Shown piece after piece: positions 49,380-57,148 of a stretch of 64,000 nt of DNA (position 1 is its first letter; every line of letters begins with the position of its first letter). Source of the stretch: CAZYVU01 sp964651435 (lineage in GTDB: Bacteria > Desulfobacterota > Syntrophorhabdia > Syntrophorhabdales > CAYQXL01); assembly GCA_964651435.1 (NCBI GenBank), contig CAZYVU010000004.1, forward strand, positions 1-64,000, given 5' to 3'. The position numbers were made by a program, and so were the translations under genes. The notes under the pieces were generated by a model. The model searched no databases, was not told the origin of the DNA, and saw only the letters and a program-made list of their open reading frames with translations.

Positions 49380-50159
49380 ATGGAGACCCGATACGTTGTG
49401 ACCACTGCGGGCGAAGACCACGTAGGCGAAATCATTCTAAAGAGGGAACAACAGTTGAATGCCTTTAACACTGCCATGGCGGCAGAACTCGACAGCGCCC
49501 TATATGAGCTGGATAGGGACTCCGGCGTAAGGGTTATTCTGCTGAAAGGGGCAGGCAAGGCCTTCTGCGTGGGGATCGACGTGAGCGAATTCCCGGGAAA
49601 GACGGCCCTTGAGTACCGCGACTGGATTGCACACATGGGGAAGTCTATGGCGACCATGAGCCGCATCGCGAAGCCGGTTATTGTTCAGGTCCATGGGGTG
49701 GCGGCAGCGATCGGCACCGGCCTCGTTGCAGCGGCGGACCTGGCGATCGCTTCAGATAAGGCAAAGTTCGGTCTGACGGCCATCAACGTCGGTCTCAACT
49801 GCATCGGCCCCGTTGTTCCCGTTGCCCGCTCCGTGGGAAGGAAGCGGGCGCTCGAGCTCTTGCTGTACGGCGAACTGATAACGGCCCAAAGGGCCTGCGA
49901 AATAGGCCTCGTCAACCGCGTGGTGCCGCCAGGGGAGCTCGACGCAACGGCCCGGGAATGGGCCGCCGTTCTGGCGCGCAAGAGCCCCCTGGCCGTCCAA
50001 TCGGCAAAAGGGGCATTTTACACCGCTGCGGACATGGACTACTACAAGGCCTTTGAGTACATGACCGATAACCTCGCCCGTCTTTGTACGGCCGAGGACG
50101 TACGGGAGGGCATCGAGGCCTTCATGGAGAAGCGGGAGCCCCGGTGGAGGGAGCGGTAG
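49380..50159 (+). CDS. Crotonase-fold (enoyl-CoA hydratase/isomerase family) protein, catalytic glutamates absent
   Basis: 259-residue crotonase. The oxyanion-hole segments are kept (GKAFCVGIDVSEF and HGVAAAIGTGLVAAADLAIA). The two glutamates of true hydratases are not: the first falls on Gly in IGTGLV, the second on Ala in KFGLTAINVGL. It therefore should not hydrate crotonyl-CoA by the usual mechanism; isomerase, decarboxylase, ring-cleaving or thioesterase activity are alternatives. ATG 49380 has AGGAGG upstream. It stands alone after the repeat region. Confidence 0.85.
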   Translation: METRYVVTTAGEDHVGEIILKREQQLNAFNTAMAAELDSALYELDRDSGVRVILLKGAGKAFCVGIDVSEFPGKTALEYRDWIAHMGKSMATMSRIAKPVIVQVHGVAAAIGTGLVAAADLAIASDKAKFGLTAINVGLNCIGPVVPVARSVGRKRALELLLYGELITAQRACEIGLVNRVVPPGELDATAREWAAVLARKSPLAVQSAKGAFYTAADMDYYKAFEYMTDNLARLCTAEDVREGIEAFMEKREPRWRER

Positions 50160-50228
50160 TCATTCTGTCGCCCCTTCTTGGACTACCAAGGGTCTTTCGA
50201 CGGCTTTGGGCCCGGTGAAACCCTCTGT

Positions 50229-51215
50229 TTACCCCCCGATCCCGTTCATGGGCCGCACGCACTTCCGGGGCTCCCATGGGGTTATCCCGTGTTCCTTTGG
50301 TTTGATACGGATAGCGGCCTCAATGAGGCGTAGCAGACCATCATCGTTCATGCCCCCGCGGAGAGGGGTCTTCAGGTCGGTCTCTTCGTCGGAGAAGAGG
50401 CATCCCCGCAAACGGCCGCACGAGGTAAGGCGGAGTCTGTTGCATGTTCTGCAGAAATGGTTGCTCAGCGCTCCAATGAAGCCGATTTCTCCTCTGGCCC
50501 CCTGAAGCCGGTAACGTCGCGCAGGACCATCAAGAAGGCGGTGGCTTAAGGGATTGACCTCCCCCAGCGATCGAATGCGGTTAAGGATTTCGTCAACGGG
50601 AATAAACTTGTCCCGCCCCCAGCCGTTGCCGTTATCCTCACCAAAGGGCATCATCTCGATAAAGCGCACGTGGTAGGGCTTGGCGAACGTCAGGCTTGCG
50701 AAGTCAACGATCTCGTCGTCATTCACCCCCCTCATGGCGACTACGTTTATCTTGATGGGATCAAACCCCAGGGATTCTGCTTCGCCTATCCCTTCCCAGG
50801 CACGATCGAAAACATTCCGCCTGGTTATGCTGTGGAACCTGTCCCGCCTCAAGGTATCCATGCTGACGTTGATGCGCCGCACGCCGCAGTCCCGCAGGCC
50901 ACGGGCGAACTCTTTCAGGAGAACGCCGTTGGTGGTCAAGGTTATCTCCTCTATTTCGTCTATTTCCTGAAGCTTTTGGATGAAGTCGAGGATATCCCTT
51001 CTTACCAGGGGCTCCCCGCCCGTCAACCGAATCTTTCGAATACCCTCCCGGACGCATAGCTTGACAATATGAATCATTTCCTCGTAGGCAAGGACCTCAC
51101 TGTGGGGCGTAAAGGGTACGCCCTCATCAGGCATGCAATAGATGCATCTGAGGTTACATCGGTCGGTTACGGAGAGGCGCAAATAGTTGATCGCCCTGTT
51201 ATGATTATCTACCAT
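50229..51215 (-). CDS. moaA: GTP 3',8-cyclase MoaA
   Basis: Radical SAM enzyme for the first step of molybdopterin synthesis. The 328-residue protein has the SAM cluster CNLRCIYC, LRLTGGEPLVRRD, a C-terminal second cluster (HFCRTCNRLR ... GRLRGC) and the invariant C-terminal Gly-Gly. It is convergent with the crotonase gene. Supplies cofactor for the molybdenum hydroxylase in the window. Confidence 0.96.
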   Translation of the reverse strand: MVDNHNRAINYLRLSVTDRCNLRCIYCMPDEGVPFTPHSEVLAYEEMIHIVKLCVREGIRKIRLTGGEPLVRRDILDFIQKLQEIDEIEEITLTTNGVLLKEFARGLRDCGVRRINVSMDTLRRDRFHSITRRNVFDRAWEGIGEAESLGFDPIKINVVAMRGVNDDEIVDFASLTFAKPYHVRFIEMMPFGEDNGNGWGRDKFIPVDEILNRIRSLGEVNPLSHRLLDGPARRYRLQGARGEIGFIGALSNHFCRTCNRLRLTSCGRLRGCLFSDEETDLKTPLRGGMNDDGLLRLIEAAIRIKPKEHGITPWEPRKCVRPMNGIGG

Positions 51216-51374
51216 AAACGTCTACTCTTGAAATGCCGTACTTGTCTTTCATTGCTCTGGCTACGCCTATAGCCATTTTGCAGGACAGTCATGAAGGGTT
51301 CCCGCTGTGAAAAACAACCAGCTCTGCCATGTTGGTCTCCTGAATTATTTGGCATTCTTGCTATAAGCGGCCAT

Positions 51375-51815
51375 TCAGCCGTCCCGCTTCTTTTGAACGA
51401 TGTAGTTTTCGATGGCCTCCCGCAGGGTATTCGCGGCAAGCAGGGCGCAGTGCCGACTTTCCTCCGGAAGCCCGCCGATCGCGTCAAGGATCGTCTCGTT
51501 GGTGATCTCCCCGGCCTCTTCCAGGCTTTTCCCAAGGGCAAGGCCGGCTGCCAGCGACCCGCAGACGATGCTCGGCCCACAGCCGTCCGTTTGAAACGAG
51601 GCCTCACTCACCGTTCCGTTTTCGAATCTAAGGAATATTTCCATTGTGTCGCCGCAGGGACCCGTAATCCGGCTATAACCATCGGGCCTCTCCATGGGCC
51701 GCATGTGCAAAGGGTTGCGCCATCGCTCAAAGGCCTTGTGTCCGTAGTCTCGAATTGTGTCATCGTTAATTTGATCCTGTAGCTCTTGCAAGAAATCATC
51801 AAGATTCTCCGACAT
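51375..51815 (-). CDS. IscU/NifU-N-like iron-sulfur scaffold (divergent)
   Basis: 146 residues. Three cluster cysteines are present in GPCGDTMEIF, FQTDGCGPSIVCGSLAAG and RHCALLAANTL, with an unusual N-terminal extension (DDFLQELQDQINDDTIRDYGH). It differs strongly from the scaffold at 35306, so the two are not copies. It may serve moaA or the NifX proteins (inference). The 159 bases between it and moaA hold no gene. Confidence 0.84.
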   Translation of the reverse strand: MSENLDDFLQELQDQINDDTIRDYGHKAFERWRNPLHMRPMERPDGYSRITGPCGDTMEIFLRFENGTVSEASFQTDGCGPSIVCGSLAAGLALGKSLEEAGEITNETILDAIGGLPEESRHCALLAANTLREAIENYIVQKKRDG

Positions 51816-51862
51816 TACCGCTTCTCCTTATCTTGCTTTCACAGGGTGCCGCCCGGGATTCT

Positions 51863-52726
51863 CTATGGCTTGGGCCCCAGGTTTGAAGCCAACACATTCG
51901 TTTCCGGAGCGAATCCTGCCTGCGATGCTACCACAGAGCATTTGACCCTGAAGAGGAAAACAATTTTTTTCCTTGTATCACTTAAGGTTTCGTAGTTGCC
52001 TTGCCCTTTTGCTATTATGAGGTCCGCGTCGCTAAAGCACCTCCTGAATTCAGGACTGCATTCGCTCACTATGGTGCCCGGCGCGTCAGAGCCGTTATCA
52101 ATTACTTTTGCGATGTCATGGAGGCCTGCCGCATAGGCGTCAGCCATCGTGGCATCGTTGATGACCGGTTTTCCCCTGACGGCAACCGTCACCCTTTCCG
52201 CGGGAAGCTCCTCAACAAGAAGGCGGTCAAAGAATATCTCACCCGCATTATCGGTGAGGTACAGAATGTTGGTAGCCCCTTGCATCGCCAGGCGAAGGCC
52301 TTCGATATCTCCGCGAAATGGCCCTGAAAGGGCCTCGGCAACGCCGCGAAGGACGGCATCCTCCGTCATTCCGCTCTTGGCGCCGCAGTCAATCACGTTT
52401 CCCGTTATTCCAAGATGGACGGCCGTCCTAAAACGGTCCCGGCTTTCATAAACCTTCTTTCTCAGTTCGGGCAGCAATCCCCGGGCAAGGCGGTTGAACC
52501 GCTCTTTAACTTCTCTGTATGGATCATCGTTTCCCGTCAGCTCCCGTATCCCGCGGTGCATCCACTGGCCTGCAACGGGTGGCGGTTGATCGAAATCAAG
52601 TCCTGCCAGATAACGAAGTACATCGCGAAACACCTCTACGCGGACCGACGGATGGGCCGGGACATAGCGTATCGCTTCCAGCGCTTGCCTCGCCAAACAG
52701 GGAATACAATCGATCGTGGATTTCAC
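51863..52726 (-). CDS. DUF89 (ARMT1-like) family metal-dependent phosphatase
   Basis: 287 residues of the DUF89 family, metal-dependent phosphatases or damage-control enzymes. Motifs: the N-terminal DCIPCLARQALEA, FYLTDNAGEI-type ILYLTDNAGEIFFDRLL, NDATMADA and the glycine-rich IAKGQGNYETL. The start is GTG at 52724-52726. A sigma-54 promoter lies just upstream, so it appears to belong to the regulon of the adjacent activator. Confidence 0.85.
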   Translation of the reverse strand: MKSTIDCIPCLARQALEAIRYVPAHPSVRVEVFRDVLRYLAGLDFDQPPPVAGQWMHRGIRELTGNDDPYREVKERFNRLARGLLPELRKKVYESRDRFRTAVHLGITGNVIDCGAKSGMTEDAVLRGVAEALSGPFRGDIEGLRLAMQGATNILYLTDNAGEIFFDRLLVEELPAERVTVAVRGKPVINDATMADAYAAGLHDIAKVIDNGSDAPGTIVSECSPEFRRCFSDADLIIAKGQGNYETLSDTRKKIVFLFRVKCSVVASQAGFAPETNVLASNLGPKP

Positions 52727-52749
52727 AGTTTCACTTCTTCCTTAAACGA

Positions 52750-52765
52750 GCAATTAGCATGCCAA
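52750..52765 (-). promoter_or_regulatory. Sigma-54 promoter upstream of the DUF89 gene
   Basis: On the minus strand TTGGCATGCTAATTGC (52765-52750) has GG and GC separated by exactly ten bases, close to the -24/-12 consensus. Start would be near 52738, about 12 bases before the GTG. It lies between the sigma-54 activator and the DUF89 gene. Confidence 0.65.
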
Positions 52766-52886
52766 AGCTTCTTTGCAGAACGATCACGAGACAACCTCAT
52801 AACATGCCTGGCTATTCTTTCCCGGAACAACAACGTCGAGGTCCATATGCCCTCGGCTCTTCCACACATTCTTGCACTATGCAAGG

Positions 52887-54284
52887 CTATCTGCGAAGCC
52901 CCCGCCCGTCGCGTGCGGGGGCTTCGATTTTCAGGTCTTTGATCTTCCTGTAAAGGGTGCTTGTGTCGAGGCCCAACTCTCGCGCCGTCACTGCCCTGTT
53001 GCCGCCGCAGCGTCGCAAGGTCTCTGCTATAAGGGTTTTCTCCATAGCCTTCAGGTTCATGGGGCCTGCTCCTCCGGCCGAAGACGATACAGGGGGGCGT
53101 AATTCTGGGGGGAGGTGGTGAAGCTCTATGATCTCCCCACGGCACAGGACGAAAGCCTGCTCGATAATGTTCTCCAACTCCCGTATATTGCCGGGAAAGT
53201 CGTATTCCATAAGTTGCGTCATGACCTCAAAGGAAATCCCCGCAATGGTCTTTCCCTGGAGCCGGTTATATTTTCCCATGATGTGGTCGACCAGCAACGG
53301 TATATCTTCACGCCGCGCTTTGAGACTCGGCAGAACAAGGCGGATAACGCGAATCCGGTAGTACAAATCTTCCCGGAACCTTCCCTCCTCGACAAGCCGC
53401 AAAAGATTCCTGTTTGTGGCGGCCACAACACGCACATCTACCCTAACGGGCTCCACGGATCCGAGCGGTTCTACCGTGCGCTCCTGCAGCACACGAAGCA
53501 AACGCACCTGAAGAGCCGGAGATATATCACCTATCTCATCAAGAAACAGCGTCCCACCTTCCGCAAGGACAAAGCGGCCCACCTTGTCCCGCTTGGCGTC
53601 CGTAAATGCCCCGGCTTTGTAGCCGAAAAACTCACTTTCCAGAAGGGTGTCGGGCAGTGCGGCACAGTTTACTGCAACGAACCGTTTCTTTCTGCGCGGC
53701 GAGAGGTTATGTATAGCCCGGGCGAAAAGCTCCTTGCCCGTACCGCTGGGACCCTCGATCAGCACCGTGCTGCTGCTCTCGGCGATAGGCGGGAGCATCT
53801 CAAACAGACGTATCATCGAGGGACTCCTTCCCACGATGTCTTCAAAGGTGTGGCGGCTCTCCAATTCCTTTCGCAGCTCTTCTACCTGACTCAGGTCCTG
53901 AAAGGTTTCAACCCCGCCAATCACGTTGCCATCGTCACCTTTTAGGATTGCCGTCGAAATGCGAACAGGCACACGCAATCCCTTATTGTTAACGATAAAA
54001 GCGGTGGCATTCACGACGGGCTTTGCCGTTTCGAAGGTACGTCTCAAGGCACAGTTCTTTTCGCATATATTCGCATGGAACACCGCGGAACATGGACGCC
54101 CCATCGCCTCTTCCCGAGAAACACCGGTAATGCGCTCTGCCGCACGGTTGAAGGAAGTAATATGCCAATCGAGATTTATTGTGAAAACACCCTCGTTAAT
54201 CGAGTCGAGAATAACCTCCCGCTCCTCCGCTCCCGTTCCGTAGCGGCTAAGGGCTCTACCATTTTTCATATCCTTATCGTTCAT
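52887..54284 (-). CDS. Sigma-54-dependent transcriptional activator with PAS domain
   Basis: Enhancer-binding protein of 465 residues. An N-terminal PAS domain (GVFTINLDWHITSFNRAAE) contains a Cys pair, ANICEKNCAL, possibly redox or Fe-S sensing. The AAA+ domain has Walker A EGPSGTGKELFA, the sigma-54 loop GAFTDA in place of GAFTGA, and the Walker B LFLDEIG. A C-terminal Fis-type helix-turn-helix follows (GGNRAVTARELGLDTSTLYR). Starts: ATG 54284 overlaps one of two operator palindromes; ATG 54269 is the alternative. Divergent from the NifX/DUF5320 genes, as the regulator is in the Desulfovibrio orange-protein locus. Confidence 0.9.
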   Translation of the reverse strand: MNDKDMKNGRALSRYGTGAEEREVILDSINEGVFTINLDWHITSFNRAAERITGVSREEAMGRPCSAVFHANICEKNCALRRTFETAKPVVNATAFIVNNKGLRVPVRISTAILKGDDGNVIGGVETFQDLSQVEELRKELESRHTFEDIVGRSPSMIRLFEMLPPIAESSSTVLIEGPSGTGKELFARAIHNLSPRRKKRFVAVNCAALPDTLLESEFFGYKAGAFTDAKRDKVGRFVLAEGGTLFLDEIGDISPALQVRLLRVLQERTVEPLGSVEPVRVDVRVVAATNRNLLRLVEEGRFREDLYYRIRVIRLVLPSLKARREDIPLLVDHIMGKYNRLQGKTIAGISFEVMTQLMEYDFPGNIRELENIIEQAFVLCRGEIIELHHLPPELRPPVSSSAGGAGPMNLKAMEKTLIAETLRRCGGNRAVTARELGLDTSTLYRKIKDLKIEAPARDGRGLRR

Positions 54285-54320
54285 ATTGCAATAGTATGGT
54301 ACCTATAGTATTGCAATATG
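54282..54320. promoter_or_regulatory. Paired TATTGCAATA palindromes (candidate activator sites)
   Basis: Two perfect copies of the 10-base palindrome TATTGCAATA, at 54284-54293 and 54309-54318, centres 25 bases apart, inside a 12-base inverted repeat CATATTGCAATA/TATTGCAATATG. They lie about 85-115 bases upstream of the sigma-54 element at 54400, the usual distance of an upstream activating sequence, and overlap the activator gene start. Confidence 0.7.
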
Positions 54321-54399
54321 CGGCACAAATGTCAATGTAACCCTGCCCACCGCCGTGCAACATATTGGTATCGCTGTTGTTTATATGTCTTTTCTTCAC

Positions 54400-54413
54400 G
54401 GCACAAAAGTTGC
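54400..54413 (+). promoter_or_regulatory. Candidate sigma-54 promoter of the NifX/DUF5320 operon
   Basis: GGCACAAAAGTTGC has GG (54400-54401) and GC (54412-54413) ten bases apart, fitting TGGCAC-N5-TTGC. Predicted start near 54425 is only five bases before the ATG at 54430, which would make the message nearly leaderless; that geometry lowers confidence. Confidence 0.5.
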
Positions 54414-54429
54414 GTTGCATGTCGATATC

Positions 54430-54846
54430 ATGGTGATAGCAATAGCAAACTTCCAGGGTTCCGTATCGCCGGTCTTTGACGTGTCCGATAAGCTCTCTCT
54501 CGTAGAGGTCGTCGGCGGAAAGGAAGTGCAGCGAAAAGACGTGCTATTGATGGAAAGAGACCCATTCCTGAGGGCTAAGGAAATGACCGCTATCAGCGTC
54601 GAGGTGCTGCTCTGCGGGGCCGTCTCGTACGCCATGGAGACGGCCCTGATTACCGCCGGTATCAGCGTTGTAGGATTTCTGTGCGGCGGTCTTGAGATGA
54701 TACTTGGCGCTTTTCTGAAGGAGGGACTGACGGACAGCCGCTTTCTCATGCCCGGATGCGTCGGGGGCAGGCGACGACGTCGGTTTCGCTGTAGTCACGG
54801 AAGACAGGAAGCCCCTATGCGGGGCGGGCCAAACAAAAGGAGGTGA
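54430..54846 (+). CDS. NifX/ORP-like metallocluster-binding protein
   Basis: 138 residues. The N-terminus MVIAIANFQGSVSPVFDVSD is typical of dinitrogenase iron-molybdenum-cofactor-domain proteins, and the VEVLLCGAVSYAMETALITAG / VVGFLCGG pattern is that of the family. The Arg-rich tail (RRRRRFRCSHGRQE) is atypical. The frame runs upstream to 54355, but homology starts at 54430. It is divergent from the sigma-54 activator and six bases from DUF5320. Related proteins in Desulfovibrio bind a Mo-Cu sulfide cluster. Confidence 0.8.
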   Translation: MVIAIANFQGSVSPVFDVSDKLSLVEVVGGKEVQRKDVLLMERDPFLRAKEMTAISVEVLLCGAVSYAMETALITAGISVVGFLCGGLEMILGAFLKEGLTDSRFLMPGCVGGRRRRRFRCSHGRQEAPMRGGPNKRR

Positions 54847-54851
54847 GGAAC

Positions 54852-55256
54852 ATGCCAGGTGGAGATGGAACAGGGCCTCGTGGATTTGGACCCATGACCG
54901 GACGGGCGGCAGGATTCTGTACAGGTTTTCCCGTTTCCGGGTATGCAAATTTCGCTCAGGGAAGAGGGTTTCGTACCTGGGGCGGCCCTGGTGGAGCCGG
55001 CGGCCGTGGCTTCAGAAAATGGTTCCGCAGAACCGGACTGACAGGGCGGCAAAGAGCCGGAGGCTTTATGCCGGCCTGGGACAATCCCTTTACTTACGGT
55101 GCGCCCCAGCACACCCCTGCAGCGCCCGCTGTAACAAGGGAACAGGAGTTGGCTGCACTGAAGGCTCAGGCGGAATACCTGGAAGACGCCCTCGATGGCG
55201 TCCGCAGGCAGCTCAAGGACCTGGAGGCCCAGGGAATGGCGCCTCAGGCAGGTTGA
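54852..55256 (+). CDS. DUF5320 family protein
   Basis: 134 residues: an N-terminal glycine-rich segment MPGGDGTGPRGFGPMTGRAA with a lone Cys, a Gly/Arg-rich middle, and a C-terminal coiled coil (ELAALKAQAEYLEDALDGVR). This is DUF5320, regularly found beside NifX-domain genes. ATG 54852 has AGGAGGTGAGG upstream. Function unknown; probably a metallocluster accessory or polymerising factor. Confidence 0.83.
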   Translation: MPGGDGTGPRGFGPMTGRAAGFCTGFPVSGYANFAQGRGFRTWGGPGGAGGRGFRKWFRRTGLTGRQRAGGFMPAWDNPFTYGAPQHTPAAPAVTREQELAALKAQAEYLEDALDGVRRQLKDLEAQGMAPQAG

Positions 55257-55265
55257 CGTCGAATA

Positions 55266-55299
55266 GGGGGTAACGGTTGCGCAGGTAACCGTTACCCCC
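55266..55299 (+). terminator. 13-bp perfect hairpin between DUF5320 and NifX genes
   Basis: GGGGGTAACGGTT (55266-55278) and AACCGTTACCCCC (55287-55299) pair exactly around an 8-base loop. There is no T-run. It sits 10 bases after the DUF5320 stop and before the next gene's ribosome site, so it may set relative expression (mRNA processing or stability) rather than terminate. Confidence 0.6.
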
Positions 55300-55337
55300 G
55301 TGCCCCGGCTTCTGAGACATGATCGAGGAGGATTGTT

Positions 55338-55982
55338 ATGCGTATTGCCGTTACAGCGGAAGGACCATCTCTTGACGTCGCAATTGATCAGAGGTTTGGG
55401 CGATGCCCTTTCTTTCTCATCGTCAATACCGGGGACCTCACTTTTGAGGCTATCCCGAACGGAAGCGCTTCTCAGCGGGGAGGTGCGGGTATCCAGGCCG
55501 CTCAAATGATCGTCGGCAAAGGGGTGACGCACGTCTTCACAGGTGCCTGCGGGCCCAATGCTTACCAGGTCCTCGCGGCGGCCGGGGTCCAGGTTATAGT
55601 CGGCTGCACCGGCACGGTACAAGACGTCATCAGACAATGTCGGGAGGGAAGGTTTGTGGCAGCCGCAGAGCCCAATGTAAGGGACCACTACGGCGTCGGC
55701 CAACCCTTGTCGGGTCAGGCAGGCACCCCTATGGGAATCCCCGGCGGGTTTACGACAGGCATGGGGATGGGCAGAGGAATGGGCCGCGGCAAGGGCAGAG
55801 GAATGGGGGTGGTCCGCGGTATCGGTACAGACCCGAACGTTAGTGTCGGGCAAGCACCGGGAGCGCCGGTCCAGCCCAAGAATGCTCAGCAAGAGCTGGA
55901 GTTGCTAAAGAAGCAGATGCAGGACATTAAGAACCGCATCGACGAGCTCGAGCAAACTGCGCCCGCTAAGAATCGGGGTTGA
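55338..55982 (+). CDS. NifX-type protein with Gly/Met/Arg-rich tail and coiled coil
   Basis: 214 residues. Residues 1-115 are the NifX/ORP domain (MRIAVTAEGPSLDVAIDQRF, GACGPNAYQVLAAAGVQVI). A low-complexity segment follows (GMGMGRGMGRGKGRGMGV), then a coiled coil (QQELELLKKQMQDIKNRIDE) like that of DUF5320. So this protein joins the two modules of the neighbouring genes. ATG 55338 has GGAGG upstream. Confidence 0.85.
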   Translation: MRIAVTAEGPSLDVAIDQRFGRCPFFLIVNTGDLTFEAIPNGSASQRGGAGIQAAQMIVGKGVTHVFTGACGPNAYQVLAAAGVQVIVGCTGTVQDVIRQCREGRFVAAAEPNVRDHYGVGQPLSGQAGTPMGIPGGFTTGMGMGRGMGRGKGRGMGVVRGIGTDPNVSVGQAPGAPVQPKNAQQELELLKKQMQDIKNRIDELEQTAPAKNRG

Positions 55983-56051
55983 GTGATGCGAATTGCCGGC
56001 TTTCACATCCCTGAAGGCTTGGGGGCTTAGGCTCCATTTCACCGTGAGGGA

Positions 56052-57074
56052 ATGGAAATGGGTATTTTTGCCATAATAGTTGATTATCTCCAGCGAGGCT
56101 CCGGCGGTATCCTTGCAACGGTGATACAACGAACCGGTTCGGCACCGCGCGATGTGGGGGCGAAAATGTTCATCGCTGCCGATGGCACCATGTTTGGGAC
56201 TGTAGGAGGCGGCCGTCTTGAGTCCGACGCCTACAACAAGGCGCTGGAAATAATGAACAAAGGGATTACGGCCCTGCTGAGCGTCAATATGGAAGCAATG
56301 AATGTAGAGGATGCAGACATGCTCTGCGGCGGCAACGTGTACGTTCTCTTGGAGCCGGTAACAACAGGCAGTCTTGAGCTCTATAGCGCCATAAGGCATT
56401 GCCGGGAAAGAAGGGAGGCAGGTGTGCTCCTGACAAGGTTCGGCGACCATGGGTTTGCCAAAACCTTGCTGTGCGAAAACGGAACCACGGTTGGTGATTT
56501 CCCTGACTACGGGACGGGCAAAACCGACTTCTTTTCCTTCGACTTGCCCGCACTGGCAGACTCCGGGGACCTCTTTGTTGAACCAATCCGCGCTATCAGT
56601 CCCCTTTACATTTTTGGTGCAGGCCACATATCGCAGCATCTGTCCCGAATGGCCAAAGCCGTCGGTTTTTACGTGACCGTCATCGACGACAGGAGGGAAT
56701 TTGCCAATACGGAGAGGTTCAGCGATACCGACAGCATTATCGTGGGGGAATTTGCGGACACCTTTTGTGCTCTCGAGTTCACGGGCCACGAATACGTGGT
56801 CATCTGTACGAGAAGTCATGAGTACGATGCCCTTGTCCTGGAAAACGCACTGAAGAAAGAAACAAAATATATCGGAATGATTGGGAGCGCGCGAAAGGTG
56901 CGAATCATCATGGACCGCATGCACGCAAAAGGCTACGACCAGAGGATCACGGCGGGGGTGCGCGCCCCGATAGGGATCCCCATCAATGCGGAAACCCCCC
57001 AGGAAATAGCGGTAAGTATTGTAGCGCAACTGATACAAGTGAAAAACGCGCAGTCTCGCGGCAGCGGGACTTAA
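56052..57074 (+). CDS. xdhC: XdhC/CoxF family molybdenum cofactor maturation protein
   Basis: 340 residues. The N-terminal XdhC domain has GILATVIQRTGSAPRDVGAK and GTVGGGRLE; the C-terminal Rossmann domain has LYIFGAGHISQHLSRMA, IDDRREFAN, CTRSHEYD and MIGSARKVRIIM. XdhC proteins bind molybdenum cofactor and help its sulfuration and insertion into hydroxylases. The client is most likely the hydroxylase at 35.8-39.5 kb. Confidence 0.92.
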   Translation: MEMGIFAIIVDYLQRGSGGILATVIQRTGSAPRDVGAKMFIAADGTMFGTVGGGRLESDAYNKALEIMNKGITALLSVNMEAMNVEDADMLCGGNVYVLLEPVTTGSLELYSAIRHCRERREAGVLLTRFGDHGFAKTLLCENGTTVGDFPDYGTGKTDFFSFDLPALADSGDLFVEPIRAISPLYIFGAGHISQHLSRMAKAVGFYVTVIDDRREFANTERFSDTDSIIVGEFADTFCALEFTGHEYVVICTRSHEYDALVLENALKKETKYIGMIGSARKVRIIMDRMHAKGYDQRITAGVRAPIGIPINAETPQEIAVSIVAQLIQVKNAQSRGSGT

Positions 57075-57085
57075 AAGAATTTAGT

Positions 57086-57136
57086 GTTAGGGCGTGGGTT
57101 TCTCGGTTTCCGTCGGTGCCGAGGCTATGCCCTAAC
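57086..57136 (+). repeat. Nested inverted repeat before the radical SAM gene
   Basis: GTTAGGGC (57086-57093) pairs with GCCCTAAC (57129-57136), and CTCGG (57102-57106) with CCGAG (57119-57123) inside. The structure ends directly at the ribosome site GGGGTGAT of the next gene, so it could control translation, or end xdhC transcription. It does not match a riboswitch class I know. Confidence 0.5.
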
Positions 57137-57148
57137 GGGGTGATCCTT

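Noticed and set aside
49070..49666. Minus-strand open frame of 198 residues across the repeats and crotonase start
   Set aside because: It is built from the GC-rich repeat and the crotonase complement; its sequence is low-complexity.
52723..53145. Minus-strand open frame of 140 residues downstream of the sigma-54 activator
   Set aside because: It overlaps the activator's C-terminal domain in another frame and has no family signal.
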